Shown: positions 6,295 to 15,562 of the stretch, one piece after another
Layout: each line of letters begins with the position of its first letter
How positions within the stretch are numbered: position 1 is the stretch's first letter
Source of the DNA: Halobacteriales archaeon SW_5_70_135
Lineage (GTDB): Archaea > Halobacteriota > Halobacteria > Halobacteriales > SW-7-71-33
Direction of reading: 5' to 3'
NCBI GenBank assembly: GCA_003022865.1
Contig: PXSK01000027.1
Span: 1 to 36,211 of the forward strand
DNA length: 36,211 bases
Position numbers and translations under genes: made by a program
Notes under the pieces: generated by a model
Told to the model about the DNA's origin: nothing
The model's database searches: none
Seen by the model: the letters and a program-made list of their open reading frames with translations, nothing else

Positions 6295-9114
6295 ATGAGT
6301 GACCTCGAGGAGGAGTACCGCCTCGACTACTTCGAGGAGCACGACATGGTCCGTCGCCAGTGCGAGTCCTGCGGCGACCACTTCTGGACTCGCGACCGCG
6401 GCCGGCGGACGTGTGGGGAGCCCCCCTGCGGGGAGTACACCTTCATCGACGACCCCGGGTTCGACCGCGAGTTCACTCTCGAGGAGATGCGCGAGCAGTT
6501 TCTCTCCTTCTTCGAGGCACGCGGCCACGGTCGCCTGGAGCCGTACCCCGTCGCCGCCAACCGCTGGCGCGACGACGTGTTGCTCACGCAGGCCTCGATC
6601 TACGACTTCCAGCCCCACGTCACCTCGGGGAAGACGCCGCCGCCCGCCAATCCGCTGACGGTCAGCCAGCCCTGTATCCGGATGCAGGACATCGACAACG
6701 TCGGCGTCACCGGGCGACACACGATGGCCTTCGAGATGATGGCCCACCACGGCTTCAACACCGTCGAGGACGTCCCCGAGGACCGCTACGCCTACCACGG
6801 CGAGGTGTACTGGAAGGACCGGACCGTCGAGTACTGCGACGGACTGCTCGAAACTGTCGGCGTCGACTTAGAGGAGGTGGTGTACATCGAGGACCCCTGG
6901 ACCGGCGGCGGCAACGCCGGGCCCGCCCTCGAAGTCATCTACCGCGGCGCCGAGGTGGCGACGCTCGTGTTCATGTCGATGGAGGAGGACCCCGACGGCG
7001 AGTACGAGCTGAAGGGCGAGCGGTACACGCCGATGGACCGCTACGTCGTCGACACGGGCTACGGGCTGGAGCGGTGGACCTGGGTCTCGCAGGGCACGCC
7101 GACGGTCTACGAGGCGGTCTACCCCGACACCATCGCGTTCCTGCGGGAGAACGCCGGCCTCTCGTACGGCGACGAGGAGGACGCCGTCGTCGCCCAGGCG
7201 GCCCGCCTCGCGGGGAAGATGGACATCGACGAGGCCGAGGACGTCGAGGCGGCACGCGCGGACATCGCCCGCGAGGTCGGGGTGAGCGTCGACCGGCTGC
7301 GCGAGCTGGTCGAGCCGCTGGAGTCGGTGTACGCCATCGCCGACCACTGCCGGACGCTGGCGTACATGCTCGGCGACGGGATCGTCCCCTCGAACGTCGG
7401 GTCGGGCTACCTCGCGCGGATGGTGCTACGGCGAACGAAGCGACTAACCGACGACGTCGGCGTCGACGCCCCGCTCGACGAGCTGGTCGACATGCAGGCC
7501 GAGCGGCTGGGCTACGAGAACCGCGACACGGTCCGCGACGTGGTCCGCACCGAAATCGAGAGCTACCGCGAGACGCTCGAACGCGGCGAGAGTAGGGTGA
7601 CGGCACTGGCGGACGAGTACGCCGCCCGCGAGGAGCCGATCCCCGTCGAGGAGCTCGTCGAGCTGTACGACTCCCACGGCATTCACCCCGACACGGTCGA
7701 GGAGACGGTCGCCGAGCGTGGCGTCGCCGTCGAGCAGCCGGACGACTTCCTCGCGCTGGTGGCGAGCCGCCACGAGGGCGGCCAGGCCTTCGACGAGACC
7801 GACGACCACCGCCCGAGCGACCTGGCCGGCGCCGGCATCGAGGACCGCCTCGTCGACCTGCCCGAGACCGAGCGACTGTACTACGAGGACCAGTCCGGCA
7901 CGGAGTTCGAGGCCGTCGTCCTCGACAGCTTCGAGCGCGAGGTGGGCGGGGAGGACGAGACGGTCTGCGACGTCGTACTCGACGGGACGATGTTCTACCC
8001 GGAGGGCGGCGGTCAGCCGGCCGACGAGGGCGTGCTCTCGGGCGAGGACGCGAGCGCCGACGTCGAGGACGTACAGGTCCACGACGGCGTCGTCGTCCAC
8101 CGGGTGGACGCGGCGCTCGACGCCGGCGAGATCGTCCGCGGGCAGGTCGACGCCGACCGGCGCCGGCAGCTGATGCGCAACCACACGGCGACCCACGTCG
8201 TCGTCCACGCCGCCCGGGAGGTGCTCGGCGACCACGTCCGCCAGGCCGGCGCCCAGAAGGGCACCGACTCCTCGCGGATCGACCTCCAGCACTACCGCCG
8301 GGTGAGCCGCGAGGAGGTGAAGGCGATCGAGCGCGTCGCCAACGACGTCGTCACCGGCGACGTCTCGGTGCGCCAGGAGTTCGTCGACCGCCACGAGGCC
8401 GAGACCGAGCACGGCTTCGACCTCTACCAGGGCGGCGTCCCCACCGGCGAGCAGCTGCGGCTCGTCCACGTCGCCGAGGACGTCCAAGCCTGCGGCGGCA
8501 CACACGTCGCCCGCACCGGCGAGGTCGGGACGATCAAGGTACTGCGCACGGAGCCGGTACAGGACGGGGTCGAGCGGTTCGTCTTCGCGGCCGGACCGGC
8601 GGCGGTCGAGGCCACTCAGCGCACCGAGGACGCCCTGTACGAGGCCGCCGACACGCTCGACGTCTCCCCGCCCGAGGTGCCGGCAGCCGCCGCGCGCTTC
8701 TTCGAGGAGTGGAAGGGGCGGGGCAAGCGCATCGACGACCTGCAGGACGAGATCGCCGCCCTGCGGGCGAGCGGCGGCGACGGCGGCGAGTCCGTCGAGG
8801 TCGGCGAGACCACCGCGATCGTGCGCCGCATCGACGCCGACATGGACGAGCTGCGGGCGACGGCGAACGCGGTCGTCGAGGACGGCGACATCGCCGTGCT
8901 CGGCTCCGGCGCCGACGGCGCGCAGTTCGTCGTCGCCGTCCCCGACGGCGTCGGCGTCAACGCCGGCGAGGTCGTCGGCCGTCTCGCGGAGATCGTCGGC
9001 GGCGGCGGCGGCGGTCCACCGGACTTCGCACAGGGGGGCGGTCCCGACGCCGACGCCGTCGACGACGCCCTGGCGGCGGCGCCCGACGCGCTCCGCGCGG
9101 CGCTGAACGCCTGA
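6295..9114 (+). CDS. alaS: Alanyl-tRNA synthetase, archaeal type
   Basis: 939 residues; charges tRNA-Ala with alanine. The archaeal N-terminal extension carries a zinc-like site ([15 protein letters not shown], then CGEPPCGEY), followed by the class II catalytic core ([34 protein letters not shown]). The editing domain has the HxxxH motif at His630/His634 (RNHTATH) and CGGTH at 733-737, which together coordinate zinc and clear mischarged Ser/Gly. The C-Ala domain is coiled and ends in a Gly-rich run, [15 protein letters not shown], a standard DHHA1 element. Length and motif order are normal. It appears monocistronic, with its own TATA-like box. Confidence 0.97.
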   Translation: MSDLEEEYRLDYFEEHDMVRRQCESCGDHFWTRDRGRRTCGEPPCGEYTFIDDPGFDREFTLEEMREQFLSFFEARGHGRLEPYPVAANRWRDDVLLTQASIYDFQPHVTSGKTPPPANPLTVSQPCIRMQDIDNVGVTGRHTMAFEMMAHHGFNTVEDVPEDRYAYHGEVYWKDRTVEYCDGLLETVGVDLEEVVYIEDPWTGGGNAGPALEVIYRGAEVATLVFMSMEEDPDGEYELKGERYTPMDRYVVDTGYGLERWTWVSQGTPTVYEAVYPDTIAFLRENAGLSYGDEEDAVVAQAARLAGKMDIDEAEDVEAARADIAREVGVSVDRLRELVEPLESVYAIADHCRTLAYMLGDGIVPSNVGSGYLARMVLRRTKRLTDDVGVDAPLDELVDMQAERLGYENRDTVRDVVRTEIESYRETLERGESRVTALADEYAAREEPIPVEELVELYDSHGIHPDTVEETVAERGVAVEQPDDFLALVASRHEGGQAFDETDDHRPSDLAGAGIEDRLVDLPETERLYYEDQSGTEFEAVVLDSFEREVGGEDETVCDVVLDGTMFYPEGGGQPADEGVLSGEDASADVEDVQVHDGVVVHRVDAALDAGEIVRGQVDADRRRQLMRNHTATHVVVHAAREVLGDHVRQAGAQKGTDSSRIDLQHYRRVSREEVKAIERVANDVVTGDVSVRQEFVDRHEAETEHGFDLYQGGVPTGEQLRLVHVAEDVQACGGTHVARTGEVGTIKVLRTEPVQDGVERFVFAAGPAAVEATQRTEDALYEAADTLDVSPPEVPAAAARFFEEWKGRGKRIDDLQDEIAALRASGGDGGESVEVGETTAIVRRIDADMDELRATANAVVEDGDIAVLGSGADGAQFVVAVPDGVGVNAGEVVGRLAEIVGGGGGGPPDFAQGGGPDADAVDDALAAAPDALRAALNA

Positions 9115-9129
9115 GGTCGGAGCGCGGAG

Positions 9130-9579
9130 CTACCCGACGACGGGTGCCGGCGCGACCAGCCGCAGCCCGACGACGTCGAGCACGCTGTCGAGCCAGTCGG
9201 GCGCGAGACGGGGCAGATCGGCGGGCCAGGCGTCGTCGCTCGGCGTGACCGGAACGCCGCTCGCGTCGACGCCGACGAGCTGGGCGCGGTCGTCCGGCAG
9301 CGTCGACAGCCAGTAGGCGAAGCGCCGGCCGGTGTCGTCGACAGCGTCGACGCGGAGGGTCGTCCTGTCCGCCGTCACGGGGTCGGGGTCGGGGTCGAGG
9401 TCGAGGTCGCTCGCGACCCGCAGGTCGCCGGCCGGCGGCACCGCGGGGCTCCCACAGGCCGGACAGCGACCGTGGTGGTGGCCGTCGCCCAGGTGATCGT
9501 ACGCGTGCCCGCAGTCGTAGCAGCGTAGCCGGCCCGGCTGGTCGAGCGGGTCGGACGGGACGCGGGGTTCGGGGACCAT
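9130..9579 (-). CDS. Zinc-ribbon protein of unknown function
   Basis: 149 residues. The N-terminus has a Cys4 ribbon: CYDCGHAYDH then HHHGRCPACGSP. A linker of Asp-Pro repeats (DLDLDPDPDPV) leads to a mixed alpha/beta domain. The domain RFAYWLSTLPDDRAQLVGVD followed by WLDSVLDVVGLRLV is unrecognised. It converges on alaS with 15 bp between the stops. The protein is probably cytoplasmic; a nucleic-acid or protein-docking role is only suggested by the ribbon. Confidence 0.7.
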   Translation of the reverse strand: MVPEPRVPSDPLDQPGRLRCYDCGHAYDHLGDGHHHGRCPACGSPAVPPAGDLRVASDLDLDPDPDPVTADRTTLRVDAVDDTGRRFAYWLSTLPDDRAQLVGVDASGVPVTPSDDAWPADLPRLAPDWLDSVLDVVGLRLVAPAPVVG

Positions 9580-9698
9580 GTTCGTACTCGCCCGCTCGTC
9601 GGTGAAAGCCTTGTGTTCCCCCCGGAGGTCAGCAAGTGTCTTGTGGCGGGTGAGCGCTCGGGGACAGACTCTTGCCGGAGACGACCCCTCCCGCCGGC

Positions 9699-10271
9699 GT
9701 GGACCGCAGACGCTGTCTCCGGAGCGTGGCCGCGGCTGCCGGCGTGGCGACGGCGGGCTGCTCGGGGTTGGACGCCGGCTCGCAGTTTCCCGACCTGTCG
9801 GTCGCCGCGGTCGACCCGGTTCCGCTCGCGGAGGCGAGCGCCGACGTGGCCGTCGAGCGGGGGTTCACCGGCGACCGTCCGGCGACGCTGCGGGTCGCGC
9901 TGACGAACGACGCCGACCGGGAGCGGACGGTGCGGTCCCTGATGGGGCTCCCGTTCCCTCCGTACGACGGGCACCAGTACGACGGCGACGGTGTGGTCGA
10001 ACTCGTCCCGCGGATCGAGGACTACCCCGACGTGGTTCCGGCGGAACCGACGAGGAGTTGTTGGGCGGCGACCCGATCGGCGGGCGGCGAGGACGTCGAC
10101 GTCGGGCGGACGCTCGCGCCGGGCGAGACGTTCGAACGGCGGTACGTCCTGCTGTCCGCTCCGCGGGCCGACGGCTGTGTTCCCGCGGGACGCTACCGGT
10201 TCGAGAAGGAGCGCTACGCGGACACCGGCGAGCGGTGGGGGTTCACGGTCGAGGCTACTGGAGACGGGTGA
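9699..10271 (+). CDS. Secreted lipoprotein, probable Tat substrate
   Basis: 190 residues from GTG 9699. The N-terminus VDRRRCLRSVAAAAGVATAG/CSG combines an Arg-Arg pair, a short hydrophobic core and a lipobox with Cys at residue 22, the usual haloarchaeal Tat lipoprotein layout. The mature part holds two beta-rich stretches (DRPATLRVALTNDADRERTV and LAPGETFERRYVLLSAP) that resemble an Ig-like sandwich ending in RYRFEKERYADTGERWGFTVE. A TTG nine codons upstream (9672) is open, but it would put the twin Arg unusually far from the start. The function is unknown. It converges with the HD gene, 12 bp apart. Confidence 0.72.
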   Translation: MDRRRCLRSVAAAAGVATAGCSGLDAGSQFPDLSVAAVDPVPLAEASADVAVERGFTGDRPATLRVALTNDADRERTVRSLMGLPFPPYDGHQYDGDGVVELVPRIEDYPDVVPAEPTRSCWAATRSAGGEDVDVGRTLAPGETFERRYVLLSAPRADGCVPAGRYRFEKERYADTGERWGFTVEATGDG

Positions 10272-10283
10272 GTCGAGCGCGGG

Positions 10284-11468
10284 TCAGGTGCCGGCTGCGT
10301 CCGGCGACACGTCGAGTCCGAGGACGGCGACGGCGGCGTCGCGGACGGCGTCGCAGTCCGTCTCGGGGGCGTAGACGCCCGTCCGCCAGCGGGTGCGCTC
10401 CATCGCGCGCAGCCCCTCGACGAGCGCCGAGCGGCGGTCGAGCCGCCGAGGCTCGCCGTCGACGACCACTCGCAGCGACGACTCGGGCATGGAGGGCTCG
10501 CCGGGCACGTCGACGAGCACCGCCGTCGGCTCGACGCCGGCGCGGTCGGCGATCGCCCGCTCCAGCTCGCGGGTCTCGTCGTGACCGCGGTCGACGAGTC
10601 GGTCGGGGACGGCGTCGCGGTCGACCCACAGCGCCCGTTTGTGGAGGTCGCGCTCGGTGAGCCGACGGGCGGCGTCGGCGGTGGCCTCGCAGGCGGCCAG
10701 GGCGTCGAGCAGGTCGGCGTCGGTCATGCGGGCGAACTCCGCGACCGCGAGGTCGGTCGAGTCGAGCAGGCGCTCGCTGGCCCGCTCCAGGATGGTGCCG
10801 GCGATGCGGGAGACGTGGTGACGGTAAACGGTGGCATTCATCAGCGCCCGCGCGACGAGCACCGACTCGGCGGCGGCGACGGTGCCCTCGTCGAGCACGA
10901 GTCGGTCGCCCTCGAAGGTCAGCTCGCGCAGCACCCGACCCTGGTCGATCGTGCCGTACGGGACGCCGGTGTGGTGGGCGTCACGGACGAGGTAGTCGAG
11001 CCGGTCGACGTCGAGCTCGCCGGAGACCAGTCGGCCAAGGCGGCCCCTTCCCGCCACGAGGTCGGCCACGCGGTCGACGTCGAGACCGTGCGCTTCGAGC
11101 ACGCCGGCGACCGCCGTTCGCGCGAGCAGACCGTGGACCTCGTCGTGGTGGCTGCCGGTGCGGCGCTCGATGACCGGCTCCGTCTGGTGGCCGTACGGGC
11201 CGTGACCCACGTCGTGTAACAGTGCCGCGGCGCGGACGGCGTCGGCGCGGGCGTCCTCGACGCCGAGTTGGTCCAGCGCGCGCGTCGCCAGGTGGGAGAC
11301 GCCCAGGGAGTGCTCGAAGCGCGTGTGGTTCGCCGAGGGGTAGACCAGTCGGACCGTGCTCAGCTGCTTGATGTGACGCAGCCGCTGGACCGGCCACGTG
11401 TCCAGGAGATCGAGCGCCACGCCGTCGACCTCGACGTAATCGTGGACGCTGTCCTTTATCGAGCGCAT
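10284..11468 (-). CDS. HD-domain phosphohydrolase (SAMHD1/dGTPase-like)
   Basis: 394 residues from ATG 11468 (MRSIKDSVHDYVEVD). Metal-binding residues of the HD fold are visible: NHTRFEHSLGVSHLA (first His), ALLHDVGHGPYGHQTE (HD pair), and a later Asp in ELDVDRLDYLVRDAHHTGV. The order and wording match the family with the N-terminal LLDTWPVQRLRHIKQLS and the YxRDAxxTGxxYG stretch, as in SAMHD1-like nucleotide hydrolases. It likely hydrolyses dNTPs or another phosphorylated nucleotide. The C-terminal third (from about 290) is less conserved. An upstream in-frame extension of ten residues is open but less likely. Confidence 0.9.
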   Translation of the reverse strand: MRSIKDSVHDYVEVDGVALDLLDTWPVQRLRHIKQLSTVRLVYPSANHTRFEHSLGVSHLATRALDQLGVEDARADAVRAAALLHDVGHGPYGHQTEPVIERRTGSHHDEVHGLLARTAVAGVLEAHGLDVDRVADLVAGRGRLGRLVSGELDVDRLDYLVRDAHHTGVPYGTIDQGRVLRELTFEGDRLVLDEGTVAAAESVLVARALMNATVYRHHVSRIAGTILERASERLLDSTDLAVAEFARMTDADLLDALAACEATADAARRLTERDLHKRALWVDRDAVPDRLVDRGHDETRELERAIADRAGVEPTAVLVDVPGEPSMPESSLRVVVDGEPRRLDRRSALVEGLRAMERTRWRTGVYAPETDCDAVRDAAVAVLGLDVSPDAAGT

Positions 11469-12302
11469 CCGGTGTCTCGTAGGGCGGGCGTCCTCCAAAG
11501 GTGTCGTGATTCGATCCTGTCGTCTCGGGAAGGTCTCTTCGCACTCGCTCCTACCGTGTGAGCTCAGGGAGTTCCCGGTCCGTCGCTCTTCGTCGTGTCC
11601 TGTGCTCTCGGTCCACCTGTGCCGGCCCTGAAAGCCCCCATACGGCTGCGGTCGCGCGGCTCGCTGTCATCAGCGGCGGAGCCGCCGGTTGCCAGAGGCG
11701 CGTAGCGCCTCTCTGTCGCCGGGCGCGTAGCGCCCGGCTGTCCTCGGGCGAAGCCCGAGGGCCAGCGGAGGTTTCCTCCGCGCTGCCAGGGAGACTCGGA
11801 GAGTCTCCCGCTGCGCGCTTCGCTCATTTCGTTCGCTGTAGTGTTTGTGTCGTCATCGGAATCCGGGGGATTCTGATCGGCTCGAAAATCTTCGACTTTC
11901 GAACGCCGTGCTTCCCGCAGCCGTGCGGCCCCTTTCAGTCCTACCCACCGCACCGCAGCCTCCGTCCTCCCCGGTCTCCTGCGCTTCTCACTCGCTTCGC
12001 TCGTTGCGGTCCTCGTCCCTCGCGCGTCGCTCGCGCACCCTGTGACGAGGCTGCGCCCGGTCGACACGTGCGAGGAGAGGGCGGCGCCACGCGTCGCCGA
12101 GCGAGGCGGTGTAATCGCCGAGCCGGCGAGCACCGCGAGCCAGCCGAGCACACTCCCGCGGGCTCCGCTCCGGTGCTCGTCGCCGTCGAGCGCGGCGACG
12201 CACGCGCCCTCGACCGGAAGTCGGTGGCTCGACGACTTCGGTCGTCTCACCGTCAGACGAGAGCGCCGAACGCCGACTGCCCACGGTCGGGGAGGACGAC
12301 GG
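11469..12302. other. 834-bp gene-free stretch with dense hairpins
   Basis: No convincing protein is seen on either strand. Open frames here are GC-driven and their translations are Arg/Ser-rich without domains. The left part (to about 11600) contains the HD gene promoter region. The middle (11673-11902) is a tandem series of short perfect hairpins, described separately. The rest (11903-12302) is rich in short self-complementary words such as CTCGCTTCGCTCG. A non-coding RNA or a decayed mobile element is possible. Confidence 0.6.
11673..11902. repeat. Tandem array of about eight short hairpins with three-base loops
   Basis: Stems (left arm / loop / right arm) occur at 11673-11685 (GCGGC/GGA), 11694-11712 (AGAGGCGC/GTA), 11718-11738 (GCCGGGCGC/GTA), 11742-11760 (CCTCGGGC/GAA), 11765-11781 (GCGGAGG/TTT), 11789-11809 (GGGAGACTC/GGA), 11859-11873 (GAATCC/GGG) and 11882-11902 (TCGAAAATC/TTC, one mismatch). 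The first six are separated by only 3-8 nt; several spacers share CTGTC or TGCCA. Stem sequences all differ while the architecture is constant, so this is repetition of structure rather than of sequence. Confidence 0.85.
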
Positions 12303-12824
12303 TCAGCGGACCGTCCGCTGACACGACCCGCAGAGTGCCTCCTCCTTCACGTCGACCTCGCGCACCGTCGGGGAGAAGTTCATCACGCAGCGCTTGTTGT
12401 CACAGTGCTCCAGCCCGAGCGTGTGGCCGATCTCGTGGACGATCTCCTTGCGGACGCGGTCGCCGAAGATCTCCTCGGGGTTGCGGTCGGAGAAGCCGCC
12501 GTCACTGGAGGTTCGCAGACGGTACGTCGAGACGACGGAGCCGTCGCCGTCGAGGTAGGCGAGACCGAAGACGTAGTTGCGACGGCGGTAGAACAGGTCC
12601 TCGGTGGTGACGGCGATGTTTTTGACCCCGTCACCGACGCGTTCGGCGAGTTCGATGAACGCCTCGGCGCCGTACTGGTTGCGACCGGCGTCGAAGGCGT
12701 CACTGGGGAGGGGCTGGGCCTCGTGGACGGTCACGTCGAAGTCGTACACCGACCGCAGTCCCGCTGACGCACCGCGTTTGACCCGCGCCGGCACCTCTCC
12801 GACCGGCACGATGTCGACAAGCAT
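12303..12824 (-). CDS. amzA: Archaemetzincin (zinc metalloprotease)
   Basis: 173 residues from ATG 12824. The active-site block at 130-150 reads HEIGHTLGLEHC then DNKRCVMNF: three zinc His (130, 134, 140), catalytic Glu131, the Met-turn Met148, and the family-specific Cys141/Cys146. A further pair, Cys165 and Cys168 (CGSC), completes the structural zinc site. The N-terminus MLVDIVPVGEVP and the YFGLAYLD-type strand (YVFGLAYLDGDG) are usual. It is of normal length for AmzA and presumably a cytoplasmic peptidase; substrates are not established. Its promoter is interleaved with that of the divergent UPF0146 gene. Confidence 0.95.
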   Translation of the reverse strand: MLVDIVPVGEVPARVKRGASAGLRSVYDFDVTVHEAQPLPSDAFDAGRNQYGAEAFIELAERVGDGVKNIAVTTEDLFYRRRNYVFGLAYLDGDGSVVSTYRLRTSSDGGFSDRNPEEIFGDRVRKEIVHEIGHTLGLEHCDNKRCVMNFSPTVREVDVKEEALCGSCQRTVR

Positions 12825-12831
12825 GCTCACC

Positions 12832-12855
12832 CTTAATTGCGACCCTCTCATAAAC
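12832..12855. promoter_or_regulatory. Interleaved divergent TATA-like boxes (amzA / UPF0146 gene)
   Basis: TTAATT (12832-12837) lies 27-32 nt before GTG 12864 on the plus strand. TTTATGA (minus strand, 12855-12849) lies about 27 nt before ATG 12824. The two starts are only 39 nt apart, so each TATA box falls between the other box and its gene. Simultaneous preinitiation complexes would clash. Confidence 0.55.
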
Positions 12856-12863
12856 GTCTCGCC

Positions 12864-13394
12864 GTGGTGCAGCCGCCGCGCGATCCGGACGACGACGGCC
12901 GACCGCCACGTTCCACCCGCTCCGGCCGGGACGCCACGGCGCGGACCGACGGCGGTCCCGCCAGCGACCGGCCCGAGGAGGACCGACCGCCGACGGCGAC
13001 GAACCACGCCCGGGCGGTCGCCGACGCCCTCGCCGGCTACGACTGGCTCGTCGAGGTGGGGATCGGCCGTCGGACGGCCGTGGCACGGGCGCTCGCGGAG
13101 CGCGACGCCAGCGTCACTGCCGTCGACCGCCGCGCCGTCGAAACGCCCGACGGCGTCCGGTTCGTCCGGGACGACGTCACCGACCCCGACCTCGCGACCT
13201 ACGAGGGCGCCGACGCCCTCTACGCGCTGAACCTCCCGCCGGAGCTGCAGGTGCCCGTCGCCGATATCGCCCGCCGGGCCGGGGCCGACCTGGCGTTCAC
13301 CACGCTCGGCGGCGACCCGGCGACGGTCCCGACGCGACCGGCGACGGTCGCCGGCGGCACGCTGCACTGGCTGCGACGGACCGACGGCGCCTGA
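12864..13394 (+). CDS. UPF0146 family protein (Rossmann-like)
   Basis: 176 residues from GTG 12864. After a disordered acidic N-terminal segment of about 45 residues comes a Rossmann-like core. Its motifs are [30 protein letters not shown], then [32 protein letters not shown] and [11 protein letters not shown]. This matches the archaeal UPF0146 family, which resembles SAM-dependent methyltransferases; no activity is established. An earlier in-frame codon (12837) is open, but it overlaps the putative TATA box. The GTG gives a leaderless transcript. Confidence 0.85.
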   Translation: MVQPPRDPDDDGRPPRSTRSGRDATARTDGGPASDRPEEDRPPTATNHARAVADALAGYDWLVEVGIGRRTAVARALAERDASVTAVDRRAVETPDGVRFVRDDVTDPDLATYEGADALYALNLPPELQVPVADIARRAGADLAFTTLGGDPATVPTRPATVAGGTLHWLRRTDGA

Positions 13395-13461
13395 GTGGTC
13401 GACTGCGTCGCCCCCGACGGGGGACCGTCAGTTCCATCCCGTCGCCCCGTCTGACGAGCGC

Positions 13462-14454
13462 ATGGACCGGGCGAGCCACGACGAGGGTGAGCCGGAGACC
13501 GAGCGAGACCGCGACCCGTCGAGGCTGCCGTCGCCGACAGGTGTCGTCCTCGACGTCGACGGCGTACTCGTGGACACGAGCGACTCCTACCGGCGGACGG
13601 TCCACGAAACCGTCTCGCGCGTGCACGACGGAAGCGCGGCGACGGACGCCGCCGACGCCGAGGCCGTCGAGCGGTTCAAGGAGGCCGGCGGCTTCAACGA
13701 CGACTGGGAGCTCACCGAGGCGCTCGCGGCGTACGTTCTCGCCCGCCGCGAGGGGTACGGCGCGTCGGTCGCCGAGCACGCGGCGGCGGTCGCCGACGCC
13801 GGAGGCGGACTGACCGGCTCTCGCGCGGTCATCGAGCGCGAACTCCCCGCGGCGGCGAGCGAGCGCGTCCGCAGCGATGTCGACCCCGAGCGACTACGAC
13901 GGGTGTTCCAGCGGCTCTACCTCGGCCGCGAGCGCTACCGCGAACTGGAGGGCGACCTCGAGCCGGTCGAGGCGGCGGTCGGCGTCGGCGTCGACGAAGG
14001 GGGCTACGTCGACGACGAGACGGTGCTCGCCTCTCCGGCGACGCTGTCGGCGGTCCGCGACCGCTTCCCGGTGGCCGTGTTCACCGGCCGCCCGGCGGCG
14101 GAGGCCGACATCGCCTTAGAGCGGGTCGGCCTGTCGCTGCCCCGGAATCGACGGGTGACGATGGACGACGACCCGCCGGGTAAGCCCGACCCGACGGGGC
14201 TGCTCGTGCTGGCGGAGCGGCTGAGTGTCGGCTCGGTCGTCTACGTCGGCGACACCGTCGACGACGCTCGCGCCGCCCGCCGTGCCGACGCTCGAGACGA
14301 CCGCTCGTACCTCGCTGTCGGCGTCCAGACGGGCGGTCTCGACGGCGAGCGCGGCCGGCGACTCCTCCGCGAGGCGGGTGCCGACCGCGTGCTGGCCTCG
14401 GTCGAGGGGCTGCCGGGACTGCTCGGGGTCGAGGACGCGGCGACTGGCGAGTGA
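13462..14454 (+). CDS. HAD superfamily IA hydrolase (TIGR01548-like)
   Basis: 330 residues. HAD motif I is at 31-38 (DVDGVLVD, nucleophile Asp31 and acid/base Asp33). Motif II is the TGRP of [16 protein letters not shown], motif III the Lys of PPGKPDPTG, and motif [17 protein letters not shown] large helical cap lies between motifs I and II ([29 protein letters not shown]), a segment characteristic of this archaeal and cyanobacterial subgroup, sometimes linked with histidine biosynthesis. All catalytic residues are present. The substrate is not predictable. The start follows a 25-residue charged leader that may be disordered. Confidence 0.9.
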   Translation: MDRASHDEGEPETERDRDPSRLPSPTGVVLDVDGVLVDTSDSYRRTVHETVSRVHDGSAATDAADAEAVERFKEAGGFNDDWELTEALAAYVLARREGYGASVAEHAAAVADAGGGLTGSRAVIERELPAAASERVRSDVDPERLRRVFQRLYLGRERYRELEGDLEPVEAAVGVGVDEGGYVDDETVLASPATLSAVRDRFPVAVFTGRPAAEADIALERVGLSLPRNRRVTMDDDPPGKPDPTGLLVLAERLSVGSVVYVGDTVDDARAARRADARDDRSYLAVGVQTGGLDGERGRRLLREAGADRVLASVEGLPGLLGVEDAATGE

Positions 14455-14467
14455 GCCGGTCGAGGCG

Positions 14468-14926
14468 TCAGGAGGGGTTCTTCCGGGTCGCTTCGGCGCC
14501 GCAGACGGGACACCGACCGGGGTCGTCGTCGAACTCGCGGCCACAGCCGGCACACTGAAACGCCCAGTCGCGCCGTTCGGTGATGCCGTCGCGCTCGATC
14601 GTCTCCGTCTCGACACCCAGTCCGTCGGCGACGTTCTGGACGGCGTAGTCGTCGCTGACGAGTGTCGCGTCGAGTTCGATGGCGGCCGCGAGCAGGCGCC
14701 GGTCCGCTCGGGAGAGCACCCCGTCGTCGCCGGTTTCGCGAGCGACGGCGCGGACCCTGGCGACGCTGTCCGTGTCGGGGACGTGGACCCGCATCCCCGC
14801 CCCCTCCATCGCCTCGTAACGGTAGACGGCGTCGTCGGCCAGCTCCTCGCGCACCGCCGGCACCGTCGCCAGCGGCCCGTCGTACGACCGGTCGCGGATG
14901 AACGCCGACGCGTCCAGCACGCGCAT
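14468..14926 (-). CDS. nob1: rRNA maturation endonuclease Nob1 (PIN domain plus zinc ribbon)
   Basis: 152 residues. PIN-domain acids are in place: Asp5 (MRVLDASAF), Glu27/28 (VREEL), Asp75 (LSRADRRLLAAAIEL) and Asp92/93 (LVSDDYAVQN). A C-terminal ribbon has Cys125/128 (CAGC) and Cys139/142 (CPVC). Nob1 cleaves the 3' end of pre-16S rRNA in the late small-subunit particle. Length and domain order are standard for archaeal Nob1. It converges with the HAD gene (13 bp between stops) and is followed upstream by the PRC-barrel gene and infB, a translation-related cluster. Confidence 0.95.
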   Translation of the reverse strand: MRVLDASAFIRDRSYDGPLATVPAVREELADDAVYRYEAMEGAGMRVHVPDTDSVARVRAVARETGDDGVLSRADRRLLAAAIELDATLVSDDYAVQNVADGLGVETETIERDGITERRDWAFQCAGCGREFDDDPGRCPVCGAEATRKNPS

Positions 14927-14980
14927 ACTCTCGCCAGGCGCTCCCGGAACTCGAACCTGTCGGGTCGCCGGCGGGCGCTC

Positions 14981-15016
14981 GTCGGTGCCGTCGGTACCGT
15001 CGGTGCCGTCGGTTCG
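14981..15016. repeat. Short tandem repeat, 9-bp unit x4
   Basis: GTCGGTGCC, GTCGGTACC, GTCGGTGCC, GTCGGTTCG: three near-identical units and one imperfect unit in the intergenic region between nob1 and the PRC-barrel gene. Confidence 0.8.
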
Positions 15017-15067
15017 TTCGGAACGGGCGAGCCTGGACGGTGCTCGGCTGCGCCCCGACGGCCCGAG

Positions 15068-15307
15068 TCAGCGAGCGACGACGACGTAGTCCTTCATTGC
15101 CTCGACGTGGGCGGCGGGGACGAGATAGCGGTCGTGTCCGTCGCGCTCGAAGTCGAAGCTCTGTCCCCCCTCGTGTGGCTCGACGACGAGGTCGTTGAGC
15201 GCCCCGGTCTTCAGGTCCGCGGTGATGTTGTGCAGCGTGCCGATCTCGGCGCCGTCGACGCCCATGACCGCCTTGTTCGAGAGGTTCCTGGCCAGCGTCT
15301 CTGCCAT
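15068..15307 (-). CDS. PRC-barrel domain protein
   Basis: 79 residues filling a single PRC-barrel: LARNLSNKAVMGVDGAEIGTLHNITAD then LNDLVVEPHE, and a closing strand RYLVPAAHVEAMKDYVVV. In archaea such stand-alone PRC-barrels are often found next to translation or ribosome-maturation genes and are thought to bind RNA or protein partners. It fits here between nob1 and infB. ATG 15307 is chosen because a TATA-like box lies 27 nt upstream; the open frame extends further but without conserved sequence. Confidence 0.9.
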   Translation of the reverse strand: MAETLARNLSNKAVMGVDGAEIGTLHNITADLKTGALNDLVVEPHEGGQSFDFERDGHDRYLVPAAHVEAMKDYVVVAR

Positions 15308-15331
15308 GCCACCGGGTGACCCGCGGGACGA

Positions 15332-15338
15332 CATAAAC
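15332..15338 (-). promoter_or_regulatory. TATA-like box of the PRC-barrel gene
   Basis: Minus strand TTTATGT, centred about 28 nt before ATG 15307. Confidence 0.5.
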
Positions 15339-15514
15339 GACCGGGTCGCGTCACGCGAGCGTCCGACGACGAGACGTGTCGGCGACAGCCCCCCGTCCCG
15401 AGCGTGACTGCCCGCACTGGCGACCGATCGGAGTCGTCGTCCGGCGGCACTCGGCCGACGCCTCGCCGGTGTCACGCGACGCCGGGCAGCGGAGAGCGGG
15501 GGCGTGGCGAAGCG

Positions 15515-15522
15515 TTCATATG
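15515..15522 (+). promoter_or_regulatory. Possible TATA-like box of infB
   Basis: TTCATATG lies about 44 nt before ATG 15563. If used, the mRNA would carry a 5' leader of roughly 20 nt, unlike the leaderless neighbours. Confidence 0.35.
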
Positions 15523-15562
15523 CGGTCCGGGGCTGGGTTCGGACGTTCTGGGGGCGTGCACG

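Noticed and set aside
12042-12767. 241-residue plus-strand open frame over the hairpin region and amzA
   Set aside because: Its second half is antisense to the clear archaemetzincin gene and the first half is low-complexity.
14940-14970. tRNA T-arm-like GGTTCGAGTTCC on the minus strand
   Set aside because: The flanking bases do not form a T stem, and no anticodon or acceptor arm is found.
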